Assembly: GCA_017624955.1 (NCBI GenBank)
Contig: JAGAMA010000001.1
Span: 62,001-126,000 of the forward strand
Direction: 5' to 3'
Length of the DNA: 64,000 bases
Source of the DNA: Alistipes sp.
GTDB lineage: Bacteria > Bacteroidota > Bacteroidia > Bacteroidales > Rikenellaceae
In this document: piece by piece, positions 7,153 through 17,018 of the stretch
Numbering within the stretch: position 1 is the stretch's first letter
Layout of the letters: each line of letters begins with the position of its first letter
Made by a program: the position numbers and the translations under genes
Notes under the pieces: generated by a model
Databases searched by the model: none
What the model was told of the DNA's origin: nothing
The model's input: the letters and a program-made list of their open reading frames with translations, nothing else

Positions 7153-9972
7153 TTAGAGGCCCATCTCCTTCAAGAAACGGCCCGTGTAACTCTTTTCACA
7201 TTGTGCCACCTCGTGCGGCGTACCCGTAGCGACTACCTCGCCACCGCCAACACCCCCTTCGGGGCCGATATCGATCAGGTGGTCGGCCACCTTCACCACA
7301 TCCAGGTTATGCTCGATCACGATAACCGTATTGCCGCGATCGACCAACTTGTTGAGCACCTCCAAAAGAATCCGCACATCCTCGAAGTGCAGACCCGTGG
7401 TCGGCTCGTCCAAGATATAGAGCGTACGCCCCGTATCGCTCTTGGCCAGCTCGGAAGATAGTTTGATGCGCTGGCTCTCGCCTCCCGACAGGGTCGTACA
7501 GGGCTGACCGAGGGTCAGATAACCCAGGCCGACATCCTGGATGGCCTTCAACTTCTGGTAAATAGACGGCACGGCCTCGAAGAACTCGACAGCCATGTTG
7601 ATCGTCATATTCAGCACATCGTTGATCGACTTACCCTTGTATTTCACCTCCAACGTCTCGCGGTTGTAGCGATTGCCGCCGCACGCCTTGCAACGCACAT
7701 AGACATCGGGCAGGAAGTTCATCTCGATCGTCTGCACACCGGCACCTCGACACTCCTCGCATCGACCGCCGCGCACATTGAACGAGAAATGCCCCGCCTT
7801 GTAACCGCGCATCTGGGCATCGGGGGTCTTCTCGAAGAGCTTGCGGATATCGGTAAAGACGTTCGAATAGGTGGCCGGATTGCTGCGCGGCGTACGCCCG
7901 ATGGGCGACTGATCCACCACAACGAGTTTATCAACCTTCTCGATGCCCTCGATCGAATCATAAGCAAGCGGACGATCCAGCGAGCGATAGAGTTTTTGGC
8001 TCAAAATCGGGCGCAGGGTCTCATTCACGAGGGTCGATTTGCCCGATCCGCTGACACCCGTCACGCAGATCAGTTTACCGAGCGGAAAATCGACATCCAC
8101 CCCCTTGAGGTTATTGCCGCGTGCGCCGCGAATCGTAATCTTGTCGCCCGACCCCTTGCGCACCTCGGCCGGAATCTCAATCTTACGACGGCCCGTGAGG
8201 TAGTCGGCCGTAATCGAGTCGGCCTTCAAAATCTCCCCATAGCTACCTGCCGCCATGATCTTACCACCCTTGCGACCCGCCTTGGGACCCACATCGACAA
8301 TATAATCGGCCGAGCGCATCATCTCCTCGTCGTGCTCGACAACAATGACCGAGTTACCCGCATCGCGCAACTCCTTCAGGCTGCGAATCAGGCGCTGGTT
8401 GTCGCGCTGATGCAGACCGATCGAGGGCTCGTCGAGGATATAGAGTACATTGACCAGCTTCGAGCCGATCTGCGTAGCGAGGCGGATACGCTGGCTCTCG
8501 CCACCCGAGAGCGTGCGCGAGGCACGATCCAACGAGAGGTAGCCCAGCCCGACATCGAGCAGGAAGCGCAAGCGCTCACGGATCTCCTTGACAATCTCGC
8601 GGGCAATCTGCTGCTCCTTCTGATCCATCCGCTCCTCGATGCCATCCATCCAACGGGCAAAGTCGCTGATCGACATGGCCGACAGGTCGGCAATATTCTC
8701 ATCGCCAATGCGGAAATGGAGCGCCTCATCCTTCAGGCGCGAGCCACCGCAGGCCGAACATTTCTGATAGACCAGGAATTGGCCCTTCCACTTTTGGCCC
8801 TTCTTCGAGTCCTCGTCCTCCATGCGGTCGATATACTCGGCAACGCCCTCCCACTGGAGGAACTGCACACCGCCGGCCGGCGAGCTGAAGCGGCTCAAAT
8901 CGACCGTCAGGGGCTCTGCATCGCCATAAAGCACCGACTTCAACGCCGCCTCCGAAAGGGTCTCAATCGGATCGTCGAGCGTAAAATCGTAGCGGTGACC
9001 CAGCATCTCGAGCATCGCAAAGGTCATGTTGTTGCGGTGCTTACCGAGGGGCTCAACAGCCCCCTCGCGGAGCGATTTCTTGGGATCGGGGATAATCTTT
9101 TCCAGGTCGAAGACCGCCTCTTCGCCCAGGCCGTTGCAGTGGGGGCAGGCACCCTTCGGGGAGTTGAACGAGAAGGTGTGTGGAGCGGGGTCCTCAAAGG
9201 CCACACCCGTCGAGGGGCACATCAGATGGCGCGAATAGTAGCGCTGCTCATCCGTACCGTAGTCATAGACCGACATCGTACCCTTACCCTGACGCATCGC
9301 CTCCTTCAAGGAGGTCATGATGCGATCCGAGGCCTCCTCCGTCACGCGCAGGCGATCCACCACCAGATCGATCGTGTGGGTCTTGTAGCGGTCGAGGCGC
9401 ATACCGGACTGAAATTCACGAATCTCGCCGTCGATGCGGGCATAGAGGTAACCCTTCTTGGCCAGCGACTCGAACAATTCGCGGTAGTGGCCCTTACGCC
9501 CCTTCACTACGGGAGCCATCAGGGCAATCTTGCGCCCATCGAAGCTCTCACGAATCAGCTGGGCAATGCGGTCGTCGGTGTAGTGCACCATCCGTTCGCC
9601 CGTGATGGGCGAATAGGCACGCGAAGCACGGGCAAACAAGAGGCGCAGGAAGTCGTTGATCTCGGTCACGGTGCCAACGGTCGAGCGGGGGTTCTTGTTC
9701 GTGGTCTTCTGTTCGATGGCCACTACGGGGCTCAGGCCCGTGATCTTATCCACATCGGGCCGCTCCATCGACCCTACAAAGTGGCGGGCATAGGCCGACA
9801 AGGTCTCCATGTAGCGGCGCTGTCCCTCGGCATAGATCGTATCGAAGGCGAGCGACGATTTACCCGACCCCGAAAGTCCCGTCACCACGACCAACTCGTG
9901 GCGCGGAATCTCCAGATCGACATTCTTCAGGTTGTGCACCCGAGCACCCAATATCTGAATCTTATCCTGCAT
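7153..9972 (-). CDS. uvrA: Excinuclease ABC subunit A
   Basis: A 939-residue UvrA, the damage-recognition ATPase of nucleotide excision repair. Two ATPase modules are intact: Walker A GLSGSGKS near residue 31 and GVSGSGKS near residue 640, each with an LSGGESQR signature. Zinc-binding cysteines appear in CPHCNGLG and in CEECRGAG with CKACGG. Length is normal for the family. It is followed closely by ispF. Almost nothing suggests horizontal transfer. Confidence 0.97.
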   Translation of the reverse strand: MQDKIQILGARVHNLKNVDLEIPRHELVVVTGLSGSGKSSLAFDTIYAEGQRRYMETLSAYARHFVGSMERPDVDKITGLSPVVAIEQKTTNKNPRSTVGTVTEINDFLRLLFARASRAYSPITGERMVHYTDDRIAQLIRESFDGRKIALMAPVVKGRKGHYRELFESLAKKGYLYARIDGEIREFQSGMRLDRYKTHTIDLVVDRLRVTEEASDRIMTSLKEAMRQGKGTMSVYDYGTDEQRYYSRHLMCPSTGVAFEDPAPHTFSFNSPKGACPHCNGLGEEAVFDLEKIIPDPKKSLREGAVEPLGKHRNNMTFAMLEMLGHRYDFTLDDPIETLSEAALKSVLYGDAEPLTVDLSRFSSPAGGVQFLQWEGVAEYIDRMEDEDSKKGQKWKGQFLVYQKCSACGGSRLKDEALHFRIGDENIADLSAMSISDFARWMDGIEERMDQKEQQIAREIVKEIRERLRFLLDVGLGYLSLDRASRTLSGGESQRIRLATQIGSKLVNVLYILDEPSIGLHQRDNQRLIRSLKELRDAGNSVIVVEHDEEMMRSADYIVDVGPKAGRKGGKIMAAGSYGEILKADSITADYLTGRRKIEIPAEVRKGSGDKITIRGARGNNLKGVDVDFPLGKLICVTGVSGSGKSTLVNETLRPILSQKLYRSLDRPLAYDSIEGIEKVDKLVVVDQSPIGRTPRSNPATYSNVFTDIRKLFEKTPDAQMRGYKAGHFSFNVRGGRCEECRGAGVQTIEMNFLPDVYVRCKACGGNRYNRETLEVKYKGKSINDVLNMTINMAVEFFEAVPSIYQKLKAIQDVGLGYLTLGQPCTTLSGGESQRIKLSSELAKSDTGRTLYILDEPTTGLHFEDVRILLEVLNKLVDRGNTVIVIEHNLDVVKVADHLIDIGPEGGVGGGEVVATGTPHEVAQCEKSYTGRFLKEMGL

Positions 9973-10031
9973 CTTACCCGATTAACGTGTTTTTCGATTC
10001 GCCTATTGTCCGTCGGCGAGGGGCGAATATG

Positions 10032-10039
10032 CAAAGATA
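10032..10039 (-). promoter_or_regulatory. -7 box (TATCTTTG) for uvrA-ispF
   Basis: CAAAGATA on the plus strand is TATCTTTG on the minus strand, about 60 nt upstream of the uvrA ATG. No good -33 element was seen. Confidence 0.5.
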
Positions 10040-10094
10040 CAACTCTTCCGGCGAAATGAGAACTCTCAAGATAGAGTTTTTCAAGAAAAAAAGC

Positions 10095-10102
10095 TACCTT
10101 TG
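10095..10102 (+). promoter_or_regulatory. -7 box (TACCTTTG) for the S1 protein operon
   Basis: TACCTTTG lies 18 nt before the ATG at 10121. It overlaps an in-frame TTG at 10100, which argues against that TTG being the start codon. Confidence 0.65.
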
Positions 10103-10120
10103 CCCGAAAGAACAAAGAGT

Positions 10121-10957
10121 ATGCTTAAAGCCGGACGCAACTATACGCTCAAGGTGAGCCGAATCTCGGAATTCGGACTCTACCTGCAAGATGAGGAGGG
10201 GCAGGAGGTACTGCTCCCCAACCGCTACACCTCGCTCTCGGACAAGGAGGGGGACGAGAAGCACGTCTTCGTCTACCACGACTCGGAGGATCGCCTCGTA
10301 GCGACGACCGAAACACCCACCATCCGCGTAGGCGAAGCGGCCTACCTGAAGGTGGTCGATAAGACCGTGCATGGCGCTTTCCTCGATTGGGGACTGCATG
10401 GCAAGGATCTGTTCCTGCCGAACCGCAACCAGCAGGGCGGCATCTTTGCCGGCCACAGCTACATCGTCTATGCCTACGAGGACAGCATCACGGGGCGCTG
10501 CGTAGCGACCAACAAGCTCAAGAGCTTCATCGACAACCTCGATATCACGGTTGCCGTGCGCGATGAGGTGGATATCCTCGTGGCTTCGGAGTCGCCGATC
10601 GGCTTCCGCGTGATTGTCAATAATCGCCACTGGGGCATGATCTACCGCAACCAGCTCTTCCGTCGCGTGGAGATTGGCGACCGCATGAAGGGCTATGTGA
10701 CGCGCATCACGGAGGATAACCGCATCGATGTCAGCCTGCAGCAGCAGGGCTACCGTCAGGTGCAGGATTCGGCAGCCGTATTGCGCGAGCTTTTGACGGC
10801 CAACGGCGGTTTCCTCCCCTTAAACGACAACAGCGACCCGCAGGAGGTGGCCCGCATGACCCAGATGAGCAAGAAGGTCTTCAAGCGCTCGGTGGGCATG
10901 CTGCTCAAGAGCCGCGAGATCGAGATAACCGACGAAGGAATTAAACTCGTACGCTAA
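10121..10957 (+). CDS. S1-like RNA-binding protein (CvfB/YitL family)
   Basis: A 278-residue protein built from consecutive S1/OB-type barrels followed by a winged-helix-like C-terminus (TQMSKKVFKRSVGMLLKSRE), the layout of CvfB. The first barrel begins at AGRNYTLKVSRISEFGLYLQ, another at VGEAAYLKVVDKTVHGAFLD, and a third at IGDRMKGYVTRITEDNRIDV. CvfB homologues bind RNA and affect virulence gene expression in some firmicutes; the role in Bacteroidetes is not known. It heads an operon: its stop overlaps the start of the methyltransferase by one base. Confidence 0.85.
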   Translation: MLKAGRNYTLKVSRISEFGLYLQDEEGQEVLLPNRYTSLSDKEGDEKHVFVYHDSEDRLVATTETPTIRVGEAAYLKVVDKTVHGAFLDWGLHGKDLFLPNRNQQGGIFAGHSYIVYAYEDSITGRCVATNKLKSFIDNLDITVAVRDEVDILVASESPIGFRVIVNNRHWGMIYRNQLFRRVEIGDRMKGYVTRITEDNRIDVSLQQQGYRQVQDSAAVLRELLTANGGFLPLNDNSDPQEVARMTQMSKKVFKRSVGMLLKSREIEITDEGIKLVR

Positions 10958-11724
10958 TGGCCAACCTGCAGACAGCCGAGCGCGTCTCGCGCGATGCTTC
11001 GGACAACTTTGTCTTTCAGCGTTCGATCCTCGCCTACCACGAGGCCGCCAAACGCATCGAGGGCGATGTATTGGAGATCGGCACGGGGTCGGGCTACGGC
11101 ATTGAGCTGATTGCACCGCGCGCCAAGCGATTCATCACCATCGACAAGTTCATGGCCGAGCGCGCCGAGCCACTGCCCGACAACGTAGAGTTTCGTCAGG
11201 CTACGGTTCCTCCCCTGCCCTTCGAGTCGGAGAGCTTCGACTATGTAATCTCGTTCCAGGTCATCGAGCACATCAAGCAGGATATCGACTTTGTGCGCGA
11301 GATTCATCGCGTGCTGCGCCCGGGAGGTAAAGTAATCATCACTACGCCCAACGCTCCGATGTCGCTCACGCGTAACCCCTGGCACATCCGCGAATATAAG
11401 TCCGAGGAGCTGCACAACCTCTTCGAGGTCCATTTTCGGGATGTCAAGGTCGAGGGCGTGGCGGGCAACGAGCAGGTGATGGCCTACTACGAGCGTAACC
11501 GCCAAAGCGTGGCGCGCATCACCCGTTGGGATATCCTCGATCTGCAGCACCGTCTGCCGCGTTGGATGTTGCAACTACCCTACGATATCCTAAACCACAT
11601 GAATCGTCGCAAGCTCCTCGCTGCGGCCCCCGAGGCCACGGCCTCGATCCGCATGGAGGATTACTTCCTGACCAAAAAGACCGAGCAGGCATTTGATCTC
11701 TTTTTAACCGCAACCAAACGATGA
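10957..11724 (+). CDS. Class I SAM-dependent methyltransferase
   Basis: A 255-residue methyltransferase with the SAM-binding loop VLEIGTGSGYG at about residues 38-48 and a motif IV-like stretch SFDYVISFQVIEHI. Residues after 125 give HRVLRPGGKVIITTPN, typical of methyltransferase type 11. The substrate is unknown; the family includes small-molecule, quinone and lipid methyltransferases. Start and stop overlap both neighbours (TAATG with the S1 gene, ATGA with the HAD gene), so translation is coupled. Confidence 0.85.
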   Translation: MANLQTAERVSRDASDNFVFQRSILAYHEAAKRIEGDVLEIGTGSGYGIELIAPRAKRFITIDKFMAERAEPLPDNVEFRQATVPPLPFESESFDYVISFQVIEHIKQDIDFVREIHRVLRPGGKVIITTPNAPMSLTRNPWHIREYKSEELHNLFEVHFRDVKVEGVAGNEQVMAYYERNRQSVARITRWDILDLQHRLPRWMLQLPYDILNHMNRRKLLAAAPEATASIRMEDYFLTKKTEQAFDLFLTATKR

Positions 11725-12317
11725 AGAATATAGTTTTTGACCTGGGTGGCGTGGTCTTCATGCGTGACCCGAAGAAGTGCACGGAGGATTTTATCCGTTT
11801 CTTTAGCTTTGTACGAGCCGAGCAGATGCCCTGGTTCTGGAACGAATATGACCGTGGCACGCGCTCGTTAGAGGAGGTCAAAGGGGATCTCTGCGAGTTG
11901 AACAACTGCGACCGAAAGAAGGTCGATGAGTACCTCCAACTGGCAATCGACAAGCAGGAGGTTATCGCCCCCACCGAGGAGCTGATTCACGACCTCAAGG
12001 CGGCAGGCTATCGACTCTATGTGCTCTCGAATATGTCGAAGGAGTTTATCGCCTTCCTGCGCGAAGTGCCCGTCTATCGCTATTTCGACGGCGAGGTTGT
12101 TTCGTGCGAGGAGGGGGTCTGCAAACCCGAGAAGGAGATCTACGAGCTGCTGCTGTCGCGCTACGACCTCGACCCGAAGGAAACGATCTTTATCGACGAT
12201 CGCAAGGAGAACATCGAGGCGGCCGAGCAGGTGGGCATCACGGGCTTCCACTTCAACCGCAAGGATATCGCGGGAACGATCGGCGAACTGCGTTCGCAAT
12301 TAAAAATTAAGAATTAA
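11721..12317 (+). CDS. HAD-superfamily hydrolase (YihX-like)
   Basis: A 198-residue HAD-like phosphatase. Motif I is VFDLGGVV, the YihX-like variant; motif II is VLSNMS; motif III includes the Lys of VCKPEKEIY; motif IV is FIDDRKEN. Family members dephosphorylate sugar phosphates or nucleotides, and specificity cannot be read here. It is the third gene of the S1-methyltransferase-HAD operon, with a 4-nt ATGA overlap. A related HAD gene occurs at 62615-63247. Confidence 0.85.
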   Translation: MKNIVFDLGGVVFMRDPKKCTEDFIRFFSFVRAEQMPWFWNEYDRGTRSLEEVKGDLCELNNCDRKKVDEYLQLAIDKQEVIAPTEELIHDLKAAGYRLYVLSNMSKEFIAFLREVPVYRYFDGEVVSCEEGVCKPEKEIYELLLSRYDLDPKETIFIDDRKENIEAAEQVGITGFHFNRKDIAGTIGELRSQLKIKN

Positions 12318-12322
12318 GAATT

Positions 12323-12462
12323 AAAGGGGGCTAAAGGTTGCTAAAGGCGACTAAAGGGAATTAAAGGCGTGAAAGGCATAAAGGGCGTAAAGGGATTTTC
12401 CTTTGCGCTTTTTTAATTTTTCACCCTTAGCGACACTTAGTCTCCTTTAGCAACCTTTATTA
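12323..12462. repeat. TAAAGG-unit array forming a long hairpin
   Basis: Direct units such as GGCTAAAGGTTGCTAAAGGC run for about 70 nt and are answered by complementary CCTTTAGCAACC-type units, so the whole stretch folds back on itself. It lies between the convergent HAD gene and nqrF and probably stops both transcripts. Similar arrays are at 37307-37412, 40332-40432, 44760-44860, 45236-45380 and 58535-58625. Confidence 0.75.
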
Positions 12463-12467
12463 TATAT

Positions 12468-12500
12468 AAAAACCGGCCGTCAGCGCAACGACCGGTTTTT
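12468..12500 (+). terminator. Intrinsic terminator
   Basis: AAAAACCGG and CCGGTTTTT form the stem, extended by CCGT/ACG, with a T run. It lies after the TAAAGG array in the gap between the HAD gene and nqrF and can act in both directions. Confidence 0.75.
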
Positions 12501-12612
12501 GATTTTAGAGGAGCAGATTTTGTCATGAACGCAGTAAGCCCCGGATGGGGTGTACTTGGCGTACATCCCATTCGGGGCTTGCAAGGAAGGGCGAAATATG
12601 CCCTATAAAATC
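12501..12612. repeat. Inverted-repeat element with GATTTTAnAGG ends
   Basis: The left end is GATTTTAGAGGAGCAGATTT; the right end read inward is GATTTTATAGGGCATATTTC. Between them, 12534-12582 forms a strong inner hairpin (AAGCCCCG with CGGGGCTT, and TGTAC with GTACA). No protein is encoded. It lies just past the stop of nqrF. A solo end with the same motif is found at 40435-40458, just past another minus-strand stop codon. Confidence 0.65.
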
Positions 12613-12621
12613 GGAAACCGA

Positions 12622-13884
12622 CTATGAACCGAAATTATCATAGAGAATATTCTCCGGCGGTACGCCGAGCGAATCGAGCATGTTCACCACGGCTCCGATC
12701 ATCATCGGGGGTCCGCACATGAGGTAGATGCAATCCTCGGGAGCCTCGTGGTTCTTCAGGTAGTTCTCATACAGCACATTGTGTACGAAACCTGCCGTGT
12801 AAGCCACACCCTTGGCATCGGCCTCGGGATCGGGACGGTCGAGGGCCAGGTTCATCTTGAAGTTGGGGAACTCCTCCTGAATCTGGTTGAACTCATCCAT
12901 GTAGGGAGCCTCCTTCAGGGCACGGGCACCATACCAGAACGATACGGGACGCTTCGTCTTCTCGGTCTTGAAGAGGTGCATCAGGTGGCTACGCATCGGA
13001 GCCATACCTGCACCACCACCGATGAAGATCAGCTCCTGCGTGTCGGGCAGGTTCTCATCGAGGAAGAACTCACCATAAGGACCCGAAATGGTCACCTTAT
13101 CACCCGGCTTGCGCGAGAAGATGTACGACGAGCAGATACCCGGGTTCACCTTCATAAAGCCACCATTCACGCGGTCGAACGGAGGCGTAGCGATACGGAT
13201 GTTGAGCATGATGATATTGCCCTCGGCAGGGTGGTTGGCCATCGAGTAGGCACGGAAGGTCGGCTCGGGGTTCGTCGTCACGAGGTCCCACATCTTGAAG
13301 TGGTCCCAATCGGCGCGGAACTTCTCGTCGATATCCATATCCGAGAACTTGATCTGGTCATACTGCGGGATGTCGATCTGGATGTAGCCACCACTGCGGA
13401 AATTCAGCGTCTCGCCCTCGGGGAGCTTCACGACGAACTCCTTGAGGAAGGTCGAAATGTTGCGGTTCGAAACCACCTCACACTCCCACTTCTTCACACC
13501 CAGTACCGACTCGGGCACCTTAATCTTCATATTCTCCTTCACCTTCACCTGGCAACCCAGTCGCCAGTGGTCCTTGGCCATCTTGCGGTTGATGAAGCCG
13601 GTCTCGGTCGGGAGCAGGTCACCGCCACCCTCCATAACCTGGCACTTGCACATACCGCAGGCACCACCACCACCACAAGCCGAGGGGAGGAAAATCTTAT
13701 TATCAGCCAGCGTAGCCAAAAGCGTCGAACCGCTCTCGGCCTCGATCACCTGAGCGCCGTCGTTCACATCGATCGTCACGGCTCCCGACGTAGTCAGTTT
13801 TGCCTTTGCAAAGAGAAGCAGTGCCACCAAGAAGAGTGTCACCACCAGAAAGGCTACGATTGCAACAAGAATTGTCTGTGTCAT
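12622..13884 (-). CDS. nqrF: Na+-translocating NADH:quinone reductase subunit F
   Basis: A 420-residue NqrF, the electron entry subunit that takes electrons from NADH through FAD to a 2Fe-2S centre. It has an N-terminal membrane helix (residues about 5-25), then the ferredoxin cysteines in SACGGGGACGMCKC with a later Cys in RLGC, an FAD-binding RAYSMAN motif and an NADH domain with IGGGAGMAPMRSH. The C-terminus YDNFGS is standard. It is the last gene of nqrABCDEF, 21 nt after nqrE. Confidence 0.97.
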   Translation of the reverse strand: MTQTILVAIVAFLVVTLFLVALLLFAKAKLTTSGAVTIDVNDGAQVIEAESGSTLLATLADNKIFLPSACGGGGACGMCKCQVMEGGGDLLPTETGFINRKMAKDHWRLGCQVKVKENMKIKVPESVLGVKKWECEVVSNRNISTFLKEFVVKLPEGETLNFRSGGYIQIDIPQYDQIKFSDMDIDEKFRADWDHFKMWDLVTTNPEPTFRAYSMANHPAEGNIIMLNIRIATPPFDRVNGGFMKVNPGICSSYIFSRKPGDKVTISGPYGEFFLDENLPDTQELIFIGGGAGMAPMRSHLMHLFKTEKTKRPVSFWYGARALKEAPYMDEFNQIQEEFPNFKMNLALDRPDPEADAKGVAYTAGFVHNVLYENYLKNHEAPEDCIYLMCGPPMMIGAVVNMLDSLGVPPENILYDNFGS

Positions 13885-13905
13885 ATTCCTATCTCTTATT
13901 AAAGG

Positions 13906-14514
13906 TTAGAACTGAATACCCGAGAAGATCATGAAGGCGATACCCATCAGACCCGTGATGATAAAGGCGATACCGGGACCCTTCAGGGCAGCGGGAATAT
14001 GCGAATAGGTCGTCTTCTCGCGGATAGCGGCCATCATCACGATTGCCAGCCACCAACCAAGACCCGAACCCAGACCATAAACGATCGACTGCCATACGGA
14101 GGTCAGCTCGCCGCCATCGACCTTCTGCTGCATGAAGAGCGAAGCACCCATGATGGCGCAGTTCACGGCAATCAGCGGCAGGAAGATACCGAGCTGGCTG
14201 TAGAGCGAGGGCGAGAACTTCTCGACGATCATCTCCACGAGCTGCACGAAGGCGGCAATCGTGGCAATGAAGATGATGAACGTGAGGAAGCTCAAATCGA
14301 CACCCTGAACCAGCGCATCGGCTTTCAGCACATAATTATAAAGCAAATAGTTCAGAGGCACGGTCATCACCAACACGAAGGTAACGGCTGCACCCAGGCC
14401 GAGGGCCGTCTTAACGCTCTTCGAAACGGCGATGTAGGAACACATACCGAAGAAGAAGGCGAAGACCATATTGTCGATAAAGATCGACTTAATAAAGATG
14501 TTCAATGTTTCCAT
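13906..14514 (-). CDS. nqrE: Na+-NQR subunit E
   Basis: A 202-residue integral membrane protein with about six hydrophobic helices. It matches NqrE, which with NqrD forms the intramembrane pair carrying an iron centre. Conserved segments include [18 protein letters not shown] near residue 15 and [14 protein letters not shown] near residue 115. It lies 11 nt after nqrD. Confidence 0.96.
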   Translation of the reverse strand: METLNIFIKSIFIDNMVFAFFFGMCSYIAVSKSVKTALGLGAAVTFVLVMTVPLNYLLYNYVLKADALVQGVDLSFLTFIIFIATIAAFVQLVEMIVEKFSPSLYSQLGIFLPLIAVNCAIMGASLFMQQKVDGGELTSVWQSIVYGLGSGLGWWLAIVMMAAIREKTTYSHIPAALKGPGIAFIITGLMGIAFMIFSGIQF

Positions 14515-14525
14515 ATCTTACCCTC

Positions 14526-15155
14526 CTATTTTTCCTGTAAATCCTTGTTTTTCGAACGGTGTACCCAGATGATGCAACCGCAGAGGATCAGCGCCATCGG
14601 CGGGAACAGCATCAGACCGTTGTTCGAATAGAAACCACCCTCGGCGATGTACCAGCTCTCGGGAATCACACGGAAACCGTAGAGCGTACCGGCACCGAAG
14701 AGCTCGCGGAAGAAGGCGATCACAACCAGAATCAGGCCGTAGCCCAAACCGTTGCCGATACCGTCGAGGAACGAAGCCCAGGGACCGTTACCCAACGCGA
14801 AGGCCTCCACGCGACCCATCACGATACAGTTCGTAATGATCAGACCCACATAGACCGAAAGCTGCTTCGACACGTCATAGACGAATGCCTTGAGCACCTG
14901 GTCAACCAAGATCACCAGCGTAGCGATCACCACCAGCTGCACGATGATGCGGATGCGCGACGGCAGACCGTTACGCAGGAGCGACATCACCAGGTTGGCA
15001 AAAGCCGTCACGGCCGTCACCGAGAGAGCCATCACGATAGCAGGCTTGAGCTGCACCGTTACGGCCAACGCCGAGCAGATACCCAAGATCTGCACGATGA
15101 CCGGGTTGTTCGCCGAGAACGGGCCGGTCAGATATTTCAGATTCTTGTTACTCAT
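14526..15155 (-). CDS. nqrD: Na+-NQR subunit D
   Basis: A 209-residue membrane protein homologous to NqrE and matching NqrD. Typical segments are NNPVIVQILGICSALAVT near the start and LIITNCIVMGRVEAFA in the middle. Its first codons overlap the end of nqrC by 8 nt, indicating coupled translation. Confidence 0.96.
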   Translation of the reverse strand: MSNKNLKYLTGPFSANNPVIVQILGICSALAVTVQLKPAIVMALSVTAVTAFANLVMSLLRNGLPSRIRIIVQLVVIATLVILVDQVLKAFVYDVSKQLSVYVGLIITNCIVMGRVEAFALGNGPWASFLDGIGNGLGYGLILVVIAFFRELFGAGTLYGFRVIPESWYIAEGGFYSNNGLMLFPPMALILCGCIIWVHRSKNKDLQEK

Positions 15156-15873
15156 TGTTCTCTACTTTATTCGTTTCACACTCGGTTGCCTCGGCGCAAG
15201 CCTCGCAGCAGGGAGCTACGGCCGACACCTTCAAAAGGGGCAGGTAAGCACCCAGGCTCGTCTTGAGCATGGCCGTTACACCGTCCGAGGTCTTCGTACC
15301 ACCCGAGATGGCATCCACCTCGTGCTTGGGGTCCTTCGCACCACCCTTACGCAGGGTTACCGAAACAAACTCCTCGCCCTCGAAGATCGTCTTGCCCTTA
15401 TACATGGCCTGGTGCTTCGGGGTTGCCACCTCGGCACCCAGACCCGGGGTCTCGCCCGCATGGTCCAGGACGATACCCGAAATGGTATTCATATCCTTCT
15501 CCAAGGCTACATAGCCCCACATCGGACCCCACAGACCTACACCCGAAACGGGCACTACAATACGACCATCCTGAGCCTGGAATACGGGGAGCGTATGCTC
15601 GGCAAAGGCGGTCGGCAGATCGAACAGGAGCTGGATAGGATCCTGACCCTCGATCTTCTCGCCCTTCTCGTTTACCACGAAGGCATCAATTACCTCGTCG
15701 TAGTTCTGACCCGTGAGCGAGAGCGAAGCCAAGATAGCCTCCTTCTTCTCGTTCAGGATATTGGCATCCTGACGGCTCTTCAGTGCCAGGGCAGCTACCG
15801 CCAGCAGCGTAGCTACCACTACGACCATCACCGTCGAATAGATGACAATATAAAGATTGCTGTTCTTATTCAT
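15148..15873 (-). CDS. nqrC: Na+-NQR subunit C, with a cysteine-rich tail
   Basis: A 241-residue protein with one N-terminal membrane helix and a soluble FMN domain. The covalent FMN site motif is seen as SGGT at about residues 190-193, with Thr193 the expected attachment residue. Family members mostly read SGAT, so the third position differs. After about residue 215 there is a short extra tail with four cysteines (CCEACAEATEC) and an acidic end, a feature not needed for the known fold. It starts 9 nt after nqrB and overlaps nqrD. Confidence 0.95.
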   Translation of the reverse strand: MNKNSNLYIVIYSTVMVVVVATLLAVAALALKSRQDANILNEKKEAILASLSLTGQNYDEVIDAFVVNEKGEKIEGQDPIQLLFDLPTAFAEHTLPVFQAQDGRIVVPVSGVGLWGPMWGYVALEKDMNTISGIVLDHAGETPGLGAEVATPKHQAMYKGKTIFEGEEFVSVTLRKGGAKDPKHEVDAISGGTKTSDGVTAMLKTSLGAYLPLLKVSAVAPCCEACAEATECETNKVENNE

Positions 15874-15882
15874 ATCGCTATA

Positions 15883-17016
15883 CTATTTAACGGTTTTAAC
15901 ACGATTCTTACGACGCGAGATGTTGGCCTCTACCACGAAGTAGTCCACCAGCGGAGCCAGGGCGTTCATGAAGAGGATCGACAGCATCATACCCTCCGGA
16001 TAGGCGGGGTTCACCACGCGGATCAGCACGGCAATAGCACCCGTCATAAAGCCGACGATGTACTTACCCGTATTGGTCTGCGCCGAGGTTACGGGATCGG
16101 TAGCCATGAAGACAGCACCGAAGGCGAAACCGCCAATGATGAGGTGCCACCAGGCGGGATACTCCGTAACGCCCGTCCACTGGAAGAGATAACCCATAGC
16201 CAGGCCACCGACAAATACCGATACCATCGTACGCCACGAGGCGATACCTGCACCCAGCAGGATAACGGCACCGATGAGGATAGCCAGCGTCGAGGTCTCA
16301 CCGAACGAACCCGGGATGAAGCCCAGGAAGGCATCCATGGCCGACCAATCGCCGAGCGTACCGGTCGAGGCGAGCTTCTCGAGGGCCGTAGCACCCGAAA
16401 CGCCATCCACCTGAGCACCCATCATCGTCCAGTTCGAATACCACACCTGCTCACCCGAAATCTGGGGCGTGTAGGCGAAGAATACGAAGGCACGCGCCAA
16501 CAGGGCGGGGTTAAATACGTTCATACCCGTACCACCGAAGACCTCCTTACCGAAGACAACGGCAAAAGCCGTAGCCAGACCGACCATCCAGAGCGGGGTC
16601 GAAACGGGCATGATCATCGGGATCAAAAGACCCGATACAAGGAAGCCCTCGTTGATCTCATGGCCGCGAATCTGGGCGAAGTAGAACTCGATGGCAAGAC
16701 CCACGATGTACGAAACGCACACCATCGGCAGGATGCGAACCAAACCGTAGAAGAAGGCCGTCAGACCCTCCAGACCCACCTGGGCACCCGTCCAGTAGCA
16801 ACCGAACAGGAAGGCGGGGATCAGTGCCACGATCACCATGATCATCGTACGCTTCATATCGTTGCAGTCGCGGATATGAGCACCCTTCGTGGTGGTCGTG
16901 TCGGGGACAAACAAGAACGTCTCGAAACCTTCGAAGGTCGAGTGCAGGAAGCTGAGCTTGCCACCCTCCGAGAAGGTCGGCTTCAGCTTATCAACAATGT
17001 TTCTCAATGCCTTCAT
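15883..17016 (-). CDS. nqrB: Na+-NQR subunit B
   Basis: A 377-residue membrane subunit with about ten helices. It carries the covalent FMN motif SGAT at residues 207-210 (DGVSGATALEKL) and the conserved GGTGMNVFNPALLARAF stretch near 161-177. NqrB also binds riboflavin and forms part of the sodium path. It lies 2 nt after nqrA. Confidence 0.97.
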   Translation of the reverse strand: MKALRNIVDKLKPTFSEGGKLSFLHSTFEGFETFLFVPDTTTTKGAHIRDCNDMKRTMIMVIVALIPAFLFGCYWTGAQVGLEGLTAFFYGLVRILPMVCVSYIVGLAIEFYFAQIRGHEINEGFLVSGLLIPMIMPVSTPLWMVGLATAFAVVFGKEVFGGTGMNVFNPALLARAFVFFAYTPQISGEQVWYSNWTMMGAQVDGVSGATALEKLASTGTLGDWSAMDAFLGFIPGSFGETSTLAILIGAVILLGAGIASWRTMVSVFVGGLAMGYLFQWTGVTEYPAWWHLIIGGFAFGAVFMATDPVTSAQTNTGKYIVGFMTGAIAVLIRVVNPAYPEGMMLSILFMNALAPLVDYFVVEANISRRKNRVKTVK

Positions 17017-17018
17017 CG

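Noticed and set aside
7789-10059. 756-codon open frame antisense to uvrA
   Set aside because: It mirrors the GC-rich codon pattern of uvrA; the protein is low in hydrophobic pattern and shows no family. The uvrA frame is unquestioned.
10100-10120. TTG start for the S1 protein
   Set aside because: It lies inside the -7 box; the ATG at 10121 is better placed.
11721-12317. HAD protein as inactive because motif I reads DLGGV
   Set aside because: YihX-like phosphatases normally show this variant, so inactivity is not supported.
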